Source: Dunaliella salina (lineage: Eukaryota > Chlorophyta > Chlorophyceae > Chlamydomonadales > Dunaliellaceae). Taken from it: a DNA stretch of 22,809 bases. The stretch covers positions 464,889 to 487,697 of the forward strand of contig MU069537.1 of NCBI GenBank assembly GCA_002284615.2, given 5' to 3'. Each line of letters opens with the position of its first letter. Positions within the stretch are counted from its first letter, which is position 1. Below the pieces are notes generated by a model. It made no database searches. It saw only the letters and a program-made list of their open reading frames with translations, and was not told the origin of the DNA. Positions 1 to 9,034 of this stretch are shown in pieces. A program made the position numbers and the translations under genes.

Positions 1-49
<49 letters not shown>
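1..49. repeat. (TG)n microsatellite, about 24 units
   Basis: Uninterrupted TG dinucleotides run from the first base of the window to the C at base 50. The array continues beyond the left edge, so its true length is unknown. Confidence 0.97.
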
Positions 50-52
<3 letters not shown>

Positions 53-800
53 AGATAAAGGACATGCACCAAAAAAGTGTGCAGGCTTTCGAGGAGTGCC
101 CGTGCAATGACCATTGTGCATGTGCAGATCTAGATTAGGCTAGATAGACAAAAGAGCAGAGGAGGTATCTGGAGGTTACCTGATGCCCCCGACAGGTGGT
201 TTTTGCCTTTTCCCAGCATAGGCAAGCCCCCATTCCTGCTTTCAAGCTGTGGCCCCTCCTGCTCTGAAGCACTGCAGTTCAGAAATGCTGGGTTATATTG
301 CCATATCAGCCGCGGCGTGGATCCTCACCACTAAGTCTCCATTCCAGGTCACCCACGGCACCAAATTGGTTGCTTGTTAGTGATTCAAAGTTCTCATGCA
401 GAAAGAGTATCATTGCAAAAAAGCTCAAGAAGGATAAGGCTTAATGGTAGACGATGTACAGAATTCAAGCTACCTTTGGGGACCATTGAGCAAATCCAGC
501 ACAAGGAGCCCCCAAAGAATGAAACTCAGACCTCCTTATTTCTTTTTTGTAATGGAGGTTGTTAGTTTGCGTTGCATGTCTTGGCGACAAAAGCTCCATT
601 TTGGGGGGGGAAATCCAAGGCAGAAAAGTGGGACACTCTTTTTGGGTGATCTGAGGTCTTCTGGCTTTCATAGTCATTTAATCCTTGGGTTTACATTGGT
701 TAATCAGCAGCCCGAATCTCTGGCTGATCGGTTGCTGATGGAACATTCTCAACCAACTATCACAAGCTTGACGACAACTTTATCTGTGTGTGTTTGCAGG
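50..800. other. Unassigned DNA upstream of the RraA exons
   Basis: I see no supportable exon here. The earlier exons of the RraA-like gene (its first 70 or so residues) should lie upstream on the + strand, but no segment resembles them, so this is probably intron or intergenic sequence. Bases 682-745 match, on the opposite strand, a short dispersed repeat also found at 5330 and 6381 (listed separately). Open frames in this stretch are short and have no recognisable domain. Confidence 0.5.
682..745 (-). repeat. Short dispersed repeat, copy 1 (family C, SINE-like)
   Basis: Read on the - strand this gives a CAGCAAC-GATCAGCCAGAGATT-CGGGCTG core followed by TTAACC and TGTAAACCC. The same order occurs on the + strand at 5330-5426 and, more diverged, at 6381-6475. 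Three copies in both orientations indicate a dispersed element. The name 'SINE-like' is inference, because no Pol III promoter is evident. Confidence 0.55.
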
Positions 801-921
801 TCAGGCCCTGAGTGAAGATGGCCATCCTTTTTTGTATGCACATCATCAGTATGTGTGCTACCATTAATATGTATGCCATCCTTGTGTGTGTGCACATCAG
901 GCCCTGAGTGAAGATGGCCAT
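801..921 (+). repeat. Duplicated 3' splice junction before the first RraA exon
   Basis: The 25 bases at 801-825, beginning TCAGGCCCTGAGTG, are repeated exactly at 897-921, 96 bases later. The second copy is the real intron/exon boundary (AG at 899-900). Between them, the string GCCATCCTT followed by a TG-rich stretch and GCACATCA also occurs twice (821-846, 875-898). The first copy also has a usable-looking AG, but reading in the RraA frame from it meets TAA within about 20 codons, so it is a decoy acceptor or a dead exon duplicate. Confidence 0.8.
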
Positions 922-2606
922 GGCCGCGTGCTGGTGGTGGACGGCGGCGCCAGCCTGCGCTGTGCTCTCCTTGGCGATGTCATCGCTGAGATGGGCACCA
1001 AGAATGGTTGGCAGGGCATCATCATCAACGGCTGCTTGAGAGACTCAGAGGACATTGGCCGCATGGACATCGGTGTGAAGGCCCTCAGCACCCACCCCCT
1101 CAAATCCTCAAAGCGGGACCCTGGTGTGTGAAGGGCAAGTCGCGGGATTTGCAGGGAACGGGGCTGATCATGTTTTTGTGGGCGCGCTTGAGTGATGTGT
1201 GCCTGCATAACTTATGATCCACCCCCTGCATTCTCGACTCAGGGGGGGACTTAACGAATGCATGTTTGTGCCCATGTACAGAGACGGTGAAAACAAATGA
1301 GGGAGGACTGCTCATGGGCTGAGGACACAGCAGGAGGTCTGCTGTGTGAGCAGGCATGCTTCCCTTAGGCAAACCCCTCTCGCCTTCCCTCGGAGTGACG
1401 CAGCTCTGGAGGAGGATGTCCTTTCTTTGGGCATCAGGTTCTCTATCTTGTCACAATCTGGCTCAAATCCCTGGTCGGGGTTTTGAGAATCCCGATTATG
1501 GCCTGCCATGCTTGCACCATCTCCAAACCTGTTTACATAGATGCGGCCTCCTAAGACCCATGGTATCTGCTCATAGGGAAGGAAGGAAGGAAGGAAGGAA
1601 GGAAGGAAGGAAGGAAGGAAGGAAGGAAGGAAGGAAGTGTTTCCGCTATGTATGCCTGCGTGGGCATCTGAGTGGTTCATACCCCCGACCTCCTGAGAGA
1701 TCAGGTCAATGCGACTTGACCTCACCAGTTATCCGCCTGCTCATGGTTCCTTTGTGCTTCACAAATCCTTGGCTTGCAGGCTTGTGAGGCTGTGAGGTGC
1801 CACAGCATGCTTTTGTCACTTCTCTTTGGTCAAGATTGTCAACAAGGAGGCATACAACATTGCAATTTGTTTTGTTTCACAAACATTGTCTACCCACATG
1901 CTTTTAAGACTGTGGCACTGCATGAATCTTTTTCAAATTGTGTTGATGAAATCTTCTGCCTGCACGCATTTGAGGCTGTGCGGTGTCACTGCCCGCAAAT
2001 TGTTAACCTGCAGGCTTGCGAGACTGCCCAGTCACCTTTGGGGGCGTTACCTTCACGCCAGGGTGCTATGTTTATGCAGGTGAGCCAGATCTCAGTATGA
2101 CTTTCTCATGAGCAAATGCACTCATTGCTGTTCCTAAAAATGCGGCTCTCATGCGTGCACTAGGGATATGCTGCCTTATTTCCCTTACATGGTACAGCTA
2201 TTCATAATAGCATACCAATGGCATACCAATGGCATTAGCCCTTCCATGGTGCAGTCTTTTGCTTAATTTGCTTAACCTGAGCTTGGCATGATGCAATGCC
2301 TGGCATATGCTTCTGTTTAGCTATCAGAGTAGCTGTGCCACTCTGTAAGCCCTTGCCAACATGTGCTTTGCCATGTTTTCAGCAATGTTCAAAGCCATGC
2401 ATGCAGTGATGCACTGGTAAAGCATTCACACTTGCACATGCCATTGGCATTGAGGCACTTGCAACTCCAGGGAGTTGTGGCTGAGATCAGTCAGTGAGAG
2501 ACTGGCTTTGCCAAATTTTCAGCATCTCTTGCAACACTTCCCCTGCTTGTCTTCCATTGCAGACAAGGACGGCATTCTTGTTTCCCCAGAGGAGCTGCGC
2601 CTTTAG
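901..2606 (+). CDS. RraA-like protein (HMG aldolase/oxaloacetate decarboxylase fold), 3' part in three exons
   Basis: Three exons encode the C-terminal part of an RraA-family protein. Exon a (901-1123) gives [18 protein letters not shown], then [14 protein letters not shown], the family core; the Arg-Asp pair of GCLRD is the usual substrate- and metal-binding site. It ends in the first base of a Gly codon before GT at 1124. Exon b (2014-2079, after CTGCAG) completes that Gly and gives [16 protein letters not shown]...YVYA, then GTGAGC. Exon c (2563-2606, after TTGCAG) gives [14 protein letters not shown] and TAG. All junctions are phase-consistent (0, 1, 1). The family includes 4-hydroxy-4-methyl-2-oxoglutarate aldolases/oxaloacetate decarboxylases and, in E. 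coli, the RNase E inhibitor RraA; which activity applies here is unknown. The N-terminal exons are not in view. Introns are 890 and 483 nt. The frame is intact, so this may be a living host gene. Confidence 0.88.
1577..1636. repeat. (GGAA)15 microsatellite in the RraA intron
   Basis: Fifteen GGAA units without interruption lie inside the intron between the first two visible RraA exons. It produces a meaningless repeat-encoded open frame on both strands, which I ignore. Confidence 0.96.
1773..2036 (+). repeat. Degenerate tandem copies of the exon-b acceptor region
   Basis: The junction at 2008-2036 (CTGCAGGCTTGCGAGACTG...TCACC) has diverged relatives upstream in the same intron: 1773-1803 (TTGCAGGCTTGTGAGGCTGT), 1894-1923 (ATGCTTTTAAGACTGTGGCA) and 1961-1994 (GCATTTGAGGCTGTGCGG then TGTCACTG). 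Only the last copy leads into the conserved PVTFGG coding sequence. The spacing is irregular (121, 67 and 47 nt), so this is old, decayed duplication rather than a young tandem array. Confidence 0.6.
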
Positions 2607-3320
2607 ATGGCCAATGATTTCAATTATCTGGATTCGGCATGAATTCTGCCCTACCATCTGAATCAAGCAGGTGGAGGGGTTGGGGCTGCACCTCGAGATG
2701 TCTAGTGAACTACATTTATTGTGAATGGCTCCTTGGGCCTGCAGGCGTAATAGGAATTGGGACCATTGAAATGATGGTCAACACCTGATTTGTTCTCTCA
2801 GCTTGACTCCTCTTTTTTCCTTTCCTTCTGCAATCATTGTGAAACTTCTGACGCAGTGATAGTAAGGTATTGGGTATTACATGTGGACTCTAACACTGTC
2901 ACGATGATGACCTTCATTCCATTTTACCAAAGTCTGTATTCATTCTATCCTTCTGAGGCCGTATTCAATTTTGTATGCGCAATTCTAGTACGTATCCTTT
3001 TTCTGCAGATAGAAGATTTTGTGAGAGAGAGCAGCATTGCAAGTGGAGGTCATCATCCAGGCAGTCTTTGCCAATGGATGTGCTCTTGCACTTTGCCCCA
3101 AATTTTGCCCATTTTGCCAGATTCTGCAGTGCACATCTATCTTGTAGGATGCACCCCAAAGCCATGCTGGTGTGAGCTTGGCATACCCCATTTTCAAGCG
3201 CAAGGCGAAAGAGAGGCCTCCTTGATTAAGAAAAAAAGAGCTCCTCGCGGTGTAGAAAAATCAAATATGCATCATCACACCCCAGTTCTGCAAGGCACCA
3301 TAAGGAAGCAGTTGTGGTAA
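2607..3320. other. Region downstream of RraA with no recognised gene
   Basis: This presumably holds the RraA 3' UTR, then unassigned DNA. A 176-codon + strand frame (2790-3320) is open but shows no known motif, low-complexity Phe/Tyr content early and a Lys-rich end, and it runs into a dispersed retroposon tail. A good-looking TTTTCTGCAG acceptor at 2999-3008 lies inside it, so an unrecognised spliced gene is possible. I do not annotate a product. Confidence 0.4.
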
Positions 3321-3380
3321 GAGGACCATCCGGTAATGCGCGCGGCCAGACCTGGCACGTGAAGTGTTTTCTTTCTCTTA
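3321..3380 (+). repeat. Retroposon 3' tail, copy 1 (family B)
   Basis: The run GGACCATCCGGTAATG, then GCGGCCAGACCTGG, ending in a T/C-rich TTTTCTTTCTC tract, matches 3489-3562 and 10291-10350 in order and spacing. All three end in a pyrimidine tail, as expected of an element copied from its 3' end. The copy at 10291-10350 is the tail of an insertion with clear target duplications, which supports the retroposon reading. Confidence 0.6.
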
Positions 3381-3488
3381 ATCCTTAACACGGACCCCTA
3401 GGTTACAAGGCTCTGGCTCTCTCCACGGCTAGCTGTGTCTAGGTTCTGAGGGCCTTCTGGTGGGGCCTCTAGCTTTCCAGTTAGCTAT

Positions 3489-3562
3489 AGAGGACCTTCC
3501 CTTTATGCACGCGGCCTTTGGCTTATGTAGATTTTTCTTCTTCTTTTCATTTCCCTCTTCTT
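3489..3562 (+). repeat. Retroposon 3' tail, copy 2 (family B)
   Basis: AGGACCTTCCCTTTATGCAC, then GCGGCC, TTATGTAG and a long pyrimidine tract align with the copies at 3321 and 10291. The pyrimidine tract could also be read as the polypyrimidine stretch of a 3' splice site (ACAAG at 3567-3571) before the small ORF that follows. Confidence 0.55.
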
Positions 3563-3579
3563 TTTACAAGGGACATGCC

Positions 3580-3684
3580 ATGATGGCTAACAACCCTCCA
3601 GAAAAGAAAAGAAAAGTCTCAGAGGTGGGCGACAGGCCCAAATTCCTGAAAATGTTCTTTCCCGCCGATACTTTCCAAATCTGA
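3580..3684 (+). CDS. Small ORF with basic NLS-like motif, unknown function
   Basis: Two consecutive ATGs (3580, 3583) open a 34-codon frame ending in TGA at 3682. It encodes PPEKKRKV, close to a classical SV40-type nuclear localisation signal, then DRPKFLKMFFPADTF. The second part faintly resembles the first strand of a plant B3 DNA-binding domain, but it is too short to claim. It lies inside the candidate inverted-repeat element, so it may be a fragment of a captured or transposon gene. No RNA or protein evidence is available. Confidence 0.25.
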   Translation: MMANNPPEKKRKVSEVGDRPKFLKMFFPADTFQI

Positions 3685-4582
3685 CCAGGCCAACCATTCT
3701 AATATAAATAAAAAACACTTTCACCAAAAAATGATGAAAATCGGTTGACCCCAGATCACTCTCCTGGCCTCAGATCACCCTTTAAGAGCCCACAGCTCCA
3801 CCTTGGGACCATTTTTCATCCCCAAACTGCTTTCTCAATAACCCTTATATAATATGCTAACATCCTGCATGTTCTAAAGTGGGAATGAAGGAGGTCCACA
3901 ATTGACCTTTTTGGCAACCCTAGTGCTGGAATTTTTCTATGGGAAATGGTTGAAATCCAGCATCTGACCAACCACTGGGCCTTTTCACTCCATCTTTTTT
4001 TGCAATGATACTTTTCTGGTTCAAGTACACCATATCATTAAAAATTACCCAATTTGGTACAGTGGCTGGTCAGATATGATGGGTGCTTGCTTGAAAAGTA
4101 GAGTCCATGTTTTGGCAAATAGCAGAAGTGGCCCCAAGTTGCACTTTTCAAATTCAGGAGCTTTGCAAGGGTACCATTTGATGGAGCCAAACTTGCAGGG
4201 GAAGACATGTGTGAGTGGGTTGGAAACAGTTTCGGCAGCCTCCAATTAGAGCGGCAGTAATGTGACTCCGTTGCTGCAGTGCGTGCCCAGGCTGCGTGCA
4301 TTAAGGAGGGGGGTTCCTGAACGAGCGACCTTGCAGGTCCTTGCCAAGGGGCCCTCAAACCTAGACACAGCTAGCCAAAAACAACATACTTTCCACTTTG
4401 TTCATCGTTAAAAAAAAGCAAACACTAATCAACACAAATACCAAGCACCCCAAGAAATCTTTACAGACAAAAATGCACAACCAAGAAAAGGTCCCCAATC
4501 CCTCCAAGATCCAAAGACAGGACGCATTGAAACTGGACCAACCAAGCAGGCACAGATTGTTGGAAACTATTACACACAGGCT

Positions 4583-5281
4583 ATGGAGGCAGTAAACATT
4601 AAAGATGGCAAATACCTTCCACACGAAGCCCCGCGTGATTACCCCTGGGAGCAGTCTAACCATTCTGCCCTTGTGCCAAACCCATTTATTCTACAGTCAA
4701 GAATTACACAAGACGAATTGAGAGGGAAGGATCAAAGAGGATGGCTCCACTCCAAAATCATGGATAAAAGTGCCTCTCATGAATGCATCAAAACCCTTAG
4801 TAATAACAAATCACAAGGTCCAGATGGCATAGTAATGAGTTCCTGAGAATGCTCTCCCACGAAATCCAAGAGAGCATTCACAAGTTCTTCATTATCATGT
4901 TGGCCACGCACCTCACCCCGGTGTCTTGGGAAATTATTGAGATCTTCCTCGTTGACAAAAACAAAAGAGAGGAGACAGATATATCCTCCTACAGACACAT
5001 TAGGCTGGCCAACACGCTCTACAAACTCTGGACGCACATGGTTTTGAATACACTATGAGTATGCAGAAGCACACTCCCTCCTGAGCTCCACACAAGCTGG
5101 CTTCTGGAATCAAGAAAACACCATCCGCCAACTTCAAAATGTTATCATGGGACTTGAAGATGCCAAAGAGTATTGAGTGAAGGCCAAATTGTACTTCATG
5201 GTGCTTCAGCATGACCTTGCCCATCCGGTTTCGAACACATGTATTGCATACATAACCAGAACGGAAACAAGCACGCAATTT
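4583..5281 (+). pseudogene. LINE reverse transcriptase, fingers and first palm block (broken)
   Basis: The first frame reaches NKSQGPDG (about 4802-4828), the hallmark that opens non-LTR RT fingers. A one-base shift at about 4830 moves the continuation into the next frame, which carries SWEIIEIFLVDKNK, then SSYRHIRLANTLYKLW (the 'YRPI.L.N..YK' block, about 4985-5030). After a stop near 5056, a third frame gives QAGFWNQENTIRQLQ (from 5093), the 'QAGFR...T.DQI' block. Later frames hold more stops. This is a dead copy. The block order and residues are typical of LINE RTs and unlike group II intron or LTR RTs. Confidence 0.8.
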
Positions 5282-5329
5282 TCATTTTTAGACTTCTTGT
5301 AGAAACTTGTTTACTTACTGACCTTGACA

Positions 5330-5426
5330 GCTGGTTGAGCATATTTCACCAGCGACTGATCAGCCAGAGATTCGGGCTGTAGCCTACAGTGTAGGTTAAT
5401 CGTTGTAAACCCGTGTAAACCCTTGA
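5330..5426 (+). repeat. Short dispersed repeat, copy 2 (family C), inside the LINE RT
   Basis: GCTGGTTGAG, TTTCACCAGC, CAGCCAGAGATTCGGGCTG, then TGTAAACCC twice. RT coding similarity stops before it and resumes after it, so it is an insertion into the LINE. The opening resembles an inverted repeat (GCTGG...CCAGC). Confidence 0.6.
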
Positions 5427-5954
5427 AGATGAAGAACAACCCAAGTAAGACTGCCCTCAGGGGCTAACACAAAGCAAATTCATGTTGAGAGGGGTGCAAC
5501 TTAAAGTGATACACTCTCACCCTTCCTCTTTCCGCTCTACATGAAGCCCCTCTTATGTTGGCTTCACATAGGGGGCTGCGGCTACAAACACGGATGTGTT
5601 CCAGACCAAAACACCACCGACTAACCACCTTGCAAATAGCCTTAGCAGCCTGCCTTTGCTCATGAACTCCTCTGCCCAACTGGCACATTTTAAAACCTGA
5701 ACCAACAAGCCAGAAAACTCATCCTCTACTCTGACTGGGCCGCACTCATCATTTCTAGCAGCAAGACTTTAGCTACTGGCATTCTACACAGCCATTTCAG
5801 GAGTAATCACAATGGGGTTACTTCTTCTCAAGCACTCCATCAGACACTTCAGAGGAAAATACAAATCCAAACACAGAGGGCTCAGTTTTTTCTCCCATCA
5901 CATGAATCCTTCCTCAATCTTGGTGTTCAAATGACCATAGACTCAAACTGGAGA
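5427..5954 (+). pseudogene. LINE reverse transcriptase, palm and thumb (broken)
   Basis: About 5487-5525 encodes ERGAT, a stop, then SDTLSPFLF, matching the 'rG..QGd.LSP.LF' block. The catalytic box expected as FADD/YADD reads FAHE (TTT GCT CAT GAA, 5655-5666), so both catalytic Asp are lost. About 5880-5945 gives the thumb signature SFLNLGVQMTIDSNWR ('yLGv.l...l.W'). At least four stops interrupt it. The segment ends where a LINE 3' UTR copy has inserted (5955). Confidence 0.75.
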
Positions 5955-6080
5955 CTCTTGTGGTGGAGGGGGCGCACGGCTCTTTTTGAGCCAATGTGTC
6001 TCCTCTTAATCGATGTAGGGAGAGTTTCTCTGCCTGTGTAGTTTTTCTTTTTCTTTTTTTTCTTTCTTCTTTCCTTTCCT
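5955..6080 (+). mobile_element. 5'-truncated LINE 3' UTR copy
   Basis: CTTGTGGTGGAGGGGGCGCA, the palindromic GGCTCTTTTTGAGCC, GATGTAGGGAGAGTTTCTCTG and a pyrimidine-rich end match the sequences downstream of the LINE stop codons at 8630-8770 (+) and 9035-9165 (-). This is therefore an extreme 5'-truncated LINE insertion carrying only 3' UTR, nested in the RT of copy 1. I could not identify target duplications. Confidence 0.7.
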
Positions 6081-6085
6081 GGATT

Positions 6086-7300
6086 CACCAGATTCAGCGC
6101 ATGACTCTTGACCTAAAAATTAAGCTAATAATCTTGACTCATCCTATGCATCCCCACGTAAAGTTCTAAACATTGTCTGGACAGCCATAATCCCAAGCCT
6201 TACTTACACTCTTCCGATAACATTCTTTTGCCCAGCTTCCAAGCGCTGACTTCATTCCTTCCTTGGCAAGCTATCACGGTTTGACTGATCCTGAGATCAA
6301 TACTTTTCTAAACCAAGACTTGTACAGGCCCTACCGGGCCGGTTCCGATAAAAATTGTCGGAGTTGATTTATATTTTGATGCTGGCTGAGATTGTTTCAC
6401 CAGCATGCTGCGCAGCCAATCAGCCAGGGTCTCTGGCTGGAGGCCACCTTTGTAACCCTTCCAGTAAATCCCTGCACCCTCACTGATCTTATTATCTGAG
6501 ACACCATGGTAGACAGAATGATCAAACGCAAACACAAACTTTGGAAAAGCACAGCTGCAGCAATGAATCGTGAAGATTCTAATGATTTTGGACTAAAGCA
6601 CTCTTCAATATGTGTGAAATATTGCCTGGCTTTTGCCCTCTCTTCCAGCCTAGAGGACCTCTTGATGAGACACTGCACGATTAGTCTCAACCAAGCAAAT
6701 AGAAAACCTTGATACTTAATCTAAAACCTACCTCACCAAACGAGAAGGAACAAATCTACACATAAAACGTCAGCTCAACTATAATTTGCGCGCTCACAAG
6801 CTGACCAATGTCCATTCTGGTAAGCTCAATCTCATGAAAAATGGCTTTAGTGTGTTCAAGCAGGAAATAGAGCACATTTGTGAAGCCCTGTCCTTGCACA
6901 CCACCATGACACAACCTCCCTACTCTCATCACCTGCATGATGCAACCCCTGCTGAATATGGGAATCAGCGGGCAACATGAGCTTACACCTTCACGCGATA
7001 CTCACTTCATCTCAATTTTTTAGCACCAGGCTGAACACCCAAGACCAACACCAAATGTGAAATAGCACTCAACAGGCTGACAGCTCTAGTCAACCTTGCC
7101 CCACAACAAGAATTAAACACATCCTCAATCCAAAAGATCATTGCCTACAAAAACACTTTGCTGTGGTATCCTCGTTGATATTCATGCCAAAATACCCTAC
7201 AGCACCTATACTGGGAGTCACATATTGACTGTATTGAACATGTCAAGCCATGTCGTTCTAATACCCTTCCAGTTCACCGTCGCATCGACAACACACATGT
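6086..7300 (+). pseudogene. LINE RT thumb and connecting region remnants
   Basis: After the inserted UTR, a thumb-like string (LDLKIKLIILTHPMHP) is followed by the family C repeat and then NDFGLKHSSICVKYCLAFAL (about 6570-6635), comparable with the 'FGLGCPSL..EY' segment that follows LINE RT thumbs. About 6786-6980 encodes an uninterrupted 64-codon stretch (LTNVHSGKLNLMKNGF...), and 7040-7240 encodes NRLTALVNLAPQQELN and surrounding sequence. These last pieces are assigned to the LINE only by position and style. Function unknown. Confidence 0.45.
6381..6475 (+). repeat. Short dispersed repeat, copy 3 (family C)
   Basis: GCTGGCTGAG, TTTCACCAGC, CAATCAGCCAGGGTCTCTGG and TTGTAACCCTT follow the same order as the copy at 5330, with about three-quarters identity by eye and a short extra segment. 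It is inserted in LINE-derived sequence. Confidence 0.55.
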
Positions 7301-8120
7301 GAGCGGCCTTACTAATACCTACCTGAGTGGGGAACGGTCGCCCCACACCAGGTCAACCTACGAGCAGACTCCCAACTCAGCTTCATCCCACCCACTCAAG
7401 CAGTGCCACCACCGCAGCCTTGCCCCACACCTTACTATTGCACACTGGACGCCGCTCCGGATGTACATTCAATGGACCTGCAACCGTAAATTGTTATACT
7501 TGTTTTATTTCTCCCTCTGTGAACGCATAACACATTTGCTGTCCTTCTGGACTTCATCTTGTCTTCTTGAGACATTACATCAGTTTTTCATTGTTTTAGA
7601 GTCGCCTGTGTTTGTGCTCAACAAAGGACTTCACGCCAAGCAACCAACCTTATGGCTGAAGGCTTAGATCCCATTGTAACTTGCAACTACAACTGTAACA
7701 CAACATGTTGCAAATGCCATGGAAATGCAATCCATTGAGGAGCCTCTGGCAAGAGAACTTGCTCCTATTGTAGACACAGCATCACTCCCACACAAGCACT
7801 CCACTCTACACACGATCCACAGCAAGTCTGGATACTCTTGCTTTCGCCGTACAAGATTCACCTGCAGAAGGGCCACCCAGCACATGCACACGCTCAGAAG
7901 TGAAAGATACCCCTTCTTCCATGTTCCAACTCAGTCAGGCTAGCCAAAAAAATAGCAGTTCAAATTTTTGTCTGAGTACTGCTCACCATATCCCTATACA
8001 GCCCAGCTCCCCAAGCACTAACCACCACCAACATCAGACAGATGATTGTCTCAACCCTCAGACACAAACTCATACTCCGCACAGCCAAGATACACAAACA
8101 AACAAATCCAGAAAGAAGAG
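7301..8120. other. LINE-associated stretch without recognisable domain
   Basis: Several + strand frames of 60-120 codons exist (7299-7667, 7719-7943, 7900-8160), rich in Ser, Thr, Pro, His and Gln. Position between the LINE connecting region and the LINE C-terminal tail suggests a decayed linker. I see no catalytic motif, RNA gene or promoter. Confidence 0.35.
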
Positions 8121-8497
8121 GCAACAACTGCTCCACACAGACTCCATACTATCCTGCTAGGTGTGGGAGGAGTCATCTACACCCCGCACACATTAAAACC
8201 TCTTAAGGAGCTTGGTCTTGACACTTTCAAGGCCACCAAGCTTGTCCGGAAGCTTCATGCTCATTCTGTCCTGTATGCTTACAAACTTGCCAGCACCAGA
8301 CGTGCTCTTGAGAAAACCTTTTTCCAACTCTCAACAAGGTCAGGCACGGGATACTGCTAGTAACCCACCTGATCCCAACTGACTTCTTTCTTCTTCTTTC
8401 TCTTTGTGAAGAGGATACACGGTGCCTTGGCCCTAGGTATCCTTTTTCCCTTGATTGATGTCGGGAGTGTTTTCACTGCCTGCAAAGTTTTCTTTTC
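8121..8497 (+). pseudogene. LINE C-terminal tail and 3' UTR, copy 1
   Basis: The frame encodes HTILLGVGGVIYTPHTL, then KLVRKLHAHSVLYAYKL and STRRALEK, matching the C-terminal tails seen at 8498 (+) and, on the - strand, at 9240-9400. Stops follow at about 8358. Bases 8395-8497 are a diverged 3' UTR (TTGATTGATGTCGGGAG, CTGCCTGCAAAG, pyrimidine tail). This marks the 3' end of LINE copy 1. The nuclease-like segment that precedes this tail in the - strand copy is absent, implying an internal deletion. Confidence 0.65.
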
Positions 8498-8770
8498 AAC
8501 AACTTCATGCCCATTCTGTTCAATATGCCCACAAACTAGTCTCCACATGCTGCGCTATTGAAAACAAGAATACTTCCCACAGCCAGGTTCTGGAGCCAAG
8601 TGCTTCTTGTAACACTCCAGATCCACATTAGCTTTCTCTTTTTCATACCTTGCGGTGAAGGGGGCTCACGGCTCTTTTTTGAGTCAATGCGTCTCTTTCT
8701 CCTCAATTGATGTAGGGAGAGTTTCTCTGCCTAAGTATTTTTTCTAATCTTTCTTTCCTTGGATGCTACT
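8498..8770 (+). mobile_element. 5'-truncated LINE, copy 2
   Basis: It starts directly at AACTTCATGCCCATTCTG, in the middle of the C-terminal tail (HAHSVQYAHKLVSTCC...), reaches the stop TAG at about 8630 after NTPDPH, and continues through a full 3' UTR to the pyrimidine end. It abuts the 3' end of copy 1 head to tail. Together with the - strand copy starting at 9035, it forms an inverted repeat of roughly 260 bp. Confidence 0.75.
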
Positions 8771-9034
8771 CCTATGAGCAGAGACAATAAATTGAAAAGC
8801 CTGTGAGCTGAGCTGACACATTGGCATATCCCACCCGTGCAAGCCATAATGATGCCCAAAAAAGTTAAAAGAGGGGCAGACTAAAAAAGAAATCAACAGG
8901 GTCATTTGGAAGCCCTCCTGGAAATCAAAAGATTTACAGGAGACATGGTCTAAATTCCAAGAATGTTAACAAGCAAACGTTTGCTTGAGTTCAAAGCACA
9001 GCAGAGTGAGCCTACCCACAGCAGAGTCTACTCC
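8771..9034. other. Spacer between two converging LINE 3' ends
   Basis: No gene seen. A perfect 18-bp palindrome (CAAGCAAACGTTTGCTTG) lies at 8970-8987. The stretch separates the 3' ends of LINE copy 2 (+) and copy 3 (-), so it is probably the old host or element sequence into which both inserted. Confidence 0.5.

Larger units (their letters stand above)
3427..4376. mobile_element. Candidate inverted-repeat DNA element, about 950 bp
   Basis: GGCTAGCTGTGTCTAGGTT followed by CTGAGGGCC at 3427-3454 reappears as the reverse complement at 4350-4376 with two small differences, and weaker similarity continues about 15 bases inward. This fits a non-autonomous DNA transposon. No target-site duplication is evident outside the arms. 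Inside, CTGACCA-type motifs recur (3683, 3977 and inverted at 4063). The interior also carries a family B retroposon tail and a small ORF. Confidence 0.45.
4395..8497 (+). mobile_element. Degenerate LINE (non-LTR retrotransposon), copy 1
   Basis: Coding fragments in the + strand occur in the order expected of one LINE: reverse transcriptase fingers (4583-5058), palm (5060-5281 and 5427-5954), thumb (about 6086-6310, 6530-6710), connecting region (6720-7300), and C-terminal tail with 3' UTR (8121-8497). Every piece is frameshifted or has stops. It is interrupted by two family C repeats and by a second LINE 3' UTR at 5955-6080. Bases 7300-8120 are consistent with the same element but have no motif I recognise. 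No 5' end, endonuclease start or target duplication could be placed. Confidence 0.7.

Noticed and set aside
1356..1787. Open frames across the (GGAA)n array on both strands
   Set aside because: They exist only because the tetranucleotide array has no stops in those frames, and they lie inside the RraA intron.
2790..3320. 176-codon open frame as a gene
   Set aside because: No recognisable domain, no family-like composition, overlaps a retroposon tail, and several equally long frames exist on the other strand.
8046..8160. Start of an independent host gene with the GVGGVIYTPHTL protein
   Set aside because: The same C-terminal tail recurs at 8498 and on the - strand at 9240-9400, always followed by the same 3' UTR, so it is LINE sequence.
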